Source of the DNA: Hyphomonadaceae bacterium
GTDB taxonomy: Bacteria > Pseudomonadota > Alphaproteobacteria > Caulobacterales > Aquidulcibacteraceae
Length of the DNA stretch: 9,472 bases
Reading direction: 5' to 3'
Assembly: GCA_016791325.1 (NCBI GenBank)
Contig: JAEUMU010000019.1
Coordinates: 1-9,472, forward strand
Shown here: one piece after another, positions 9,467 through 9,472 of the stretch
How the letters are laid out: the number at the start of each line of letters is the position of its first letter
Position numbering within the stretch: position 1 is the first letter of the stretch
The notes under the pieces: model-generated
Told to the model about the DNA's origin: nothing
What the model saw: the letters and a program-made list of their open reading frames with translations, nothing else
Databases searched by the model: none
Position numbers and translations under genes: made by a program

Positions 9467-9472
9467 GGAAGC

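Overview
The window is GC-rich and gene-dense and reads as chromosomal housekeeping DNA from an alphaproteobacterium. Three things support this. A direct repeat GTTC-N7-GTTC, the LexA operator form typical of Alphaproteobacteria, lies upstream of the dioxygenase-uvrA unit. DapF carries the active-site wording CGNATRC. The UvrA zinc-module wording CPVSGFTI is one I associate with alphaproteobacterial UvrA. A Caulobacterales or Hyphomonadaceae-like source is plausible, but the window alone does not prove it. I see no tRNA, rRNA, CRISPR array, insertion sequence or prophage.

Layout from left to right. (1) 1-789 (+): the 3' part of an OxyR peroxide sensor with both redox cysteines; about 39 N-terminal residues lie off the window. 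(2) 764-1102 (-): a small three-helix membrane protein resembling DUF1475, whose tail overlaps oxyR. (3) 1126-3210 (-): a prolyl oligopeptidase with a lipoprotein signal, directly upstream of and probably co-transcribed with (2). (4) 3211-3339: a 129-bp divergent intergenic region. (5) 3340-4155 (+): dapF, diaminopimelate epimerase. (6) 4152-4568 (+): a small lipoprotein coupled to dapF by an ATGA overlap. (7) 4632-5639 (+): a six-helix membrane protein whose Shine-Dalgarno lies inside a hairpin. (8) 5636-8581 (-): uvrA, tail-to-tail with (7) and sharing a CTAG as both stop codons. (9) 8578-9354 (-): a DODA/LigB-type extradiol dioxygenase whose stop overlaps the uvrA start. (10) 9355-9472: the control region with the SOS box, a probable leftward promoter and a probable divergent rightward promoter.

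How the genes work together. The right half forms a DNA-damage unit in which the only visible operator sits in front of the dioxygenase. uvrA has no Shine-Dalgarno of its own and appears to be expressed through the dioxygenase gene by SOS control and translational coupling. The middle supplies meso-diaminopimelate for lysine and peptidoglycan, with two envelope proteins of unknown role downstream. The left part pairs a peroxide-responsive regulator with a convergent envelope peptidase unit. Nothing here amounts to a clearly new multi-gene system. The most interesting points are the SOS-controlled dioxygenase-uvrA operon, the Shine-Dalgarno-masking hairpin, and the incomplete first zinc module of UvrA.
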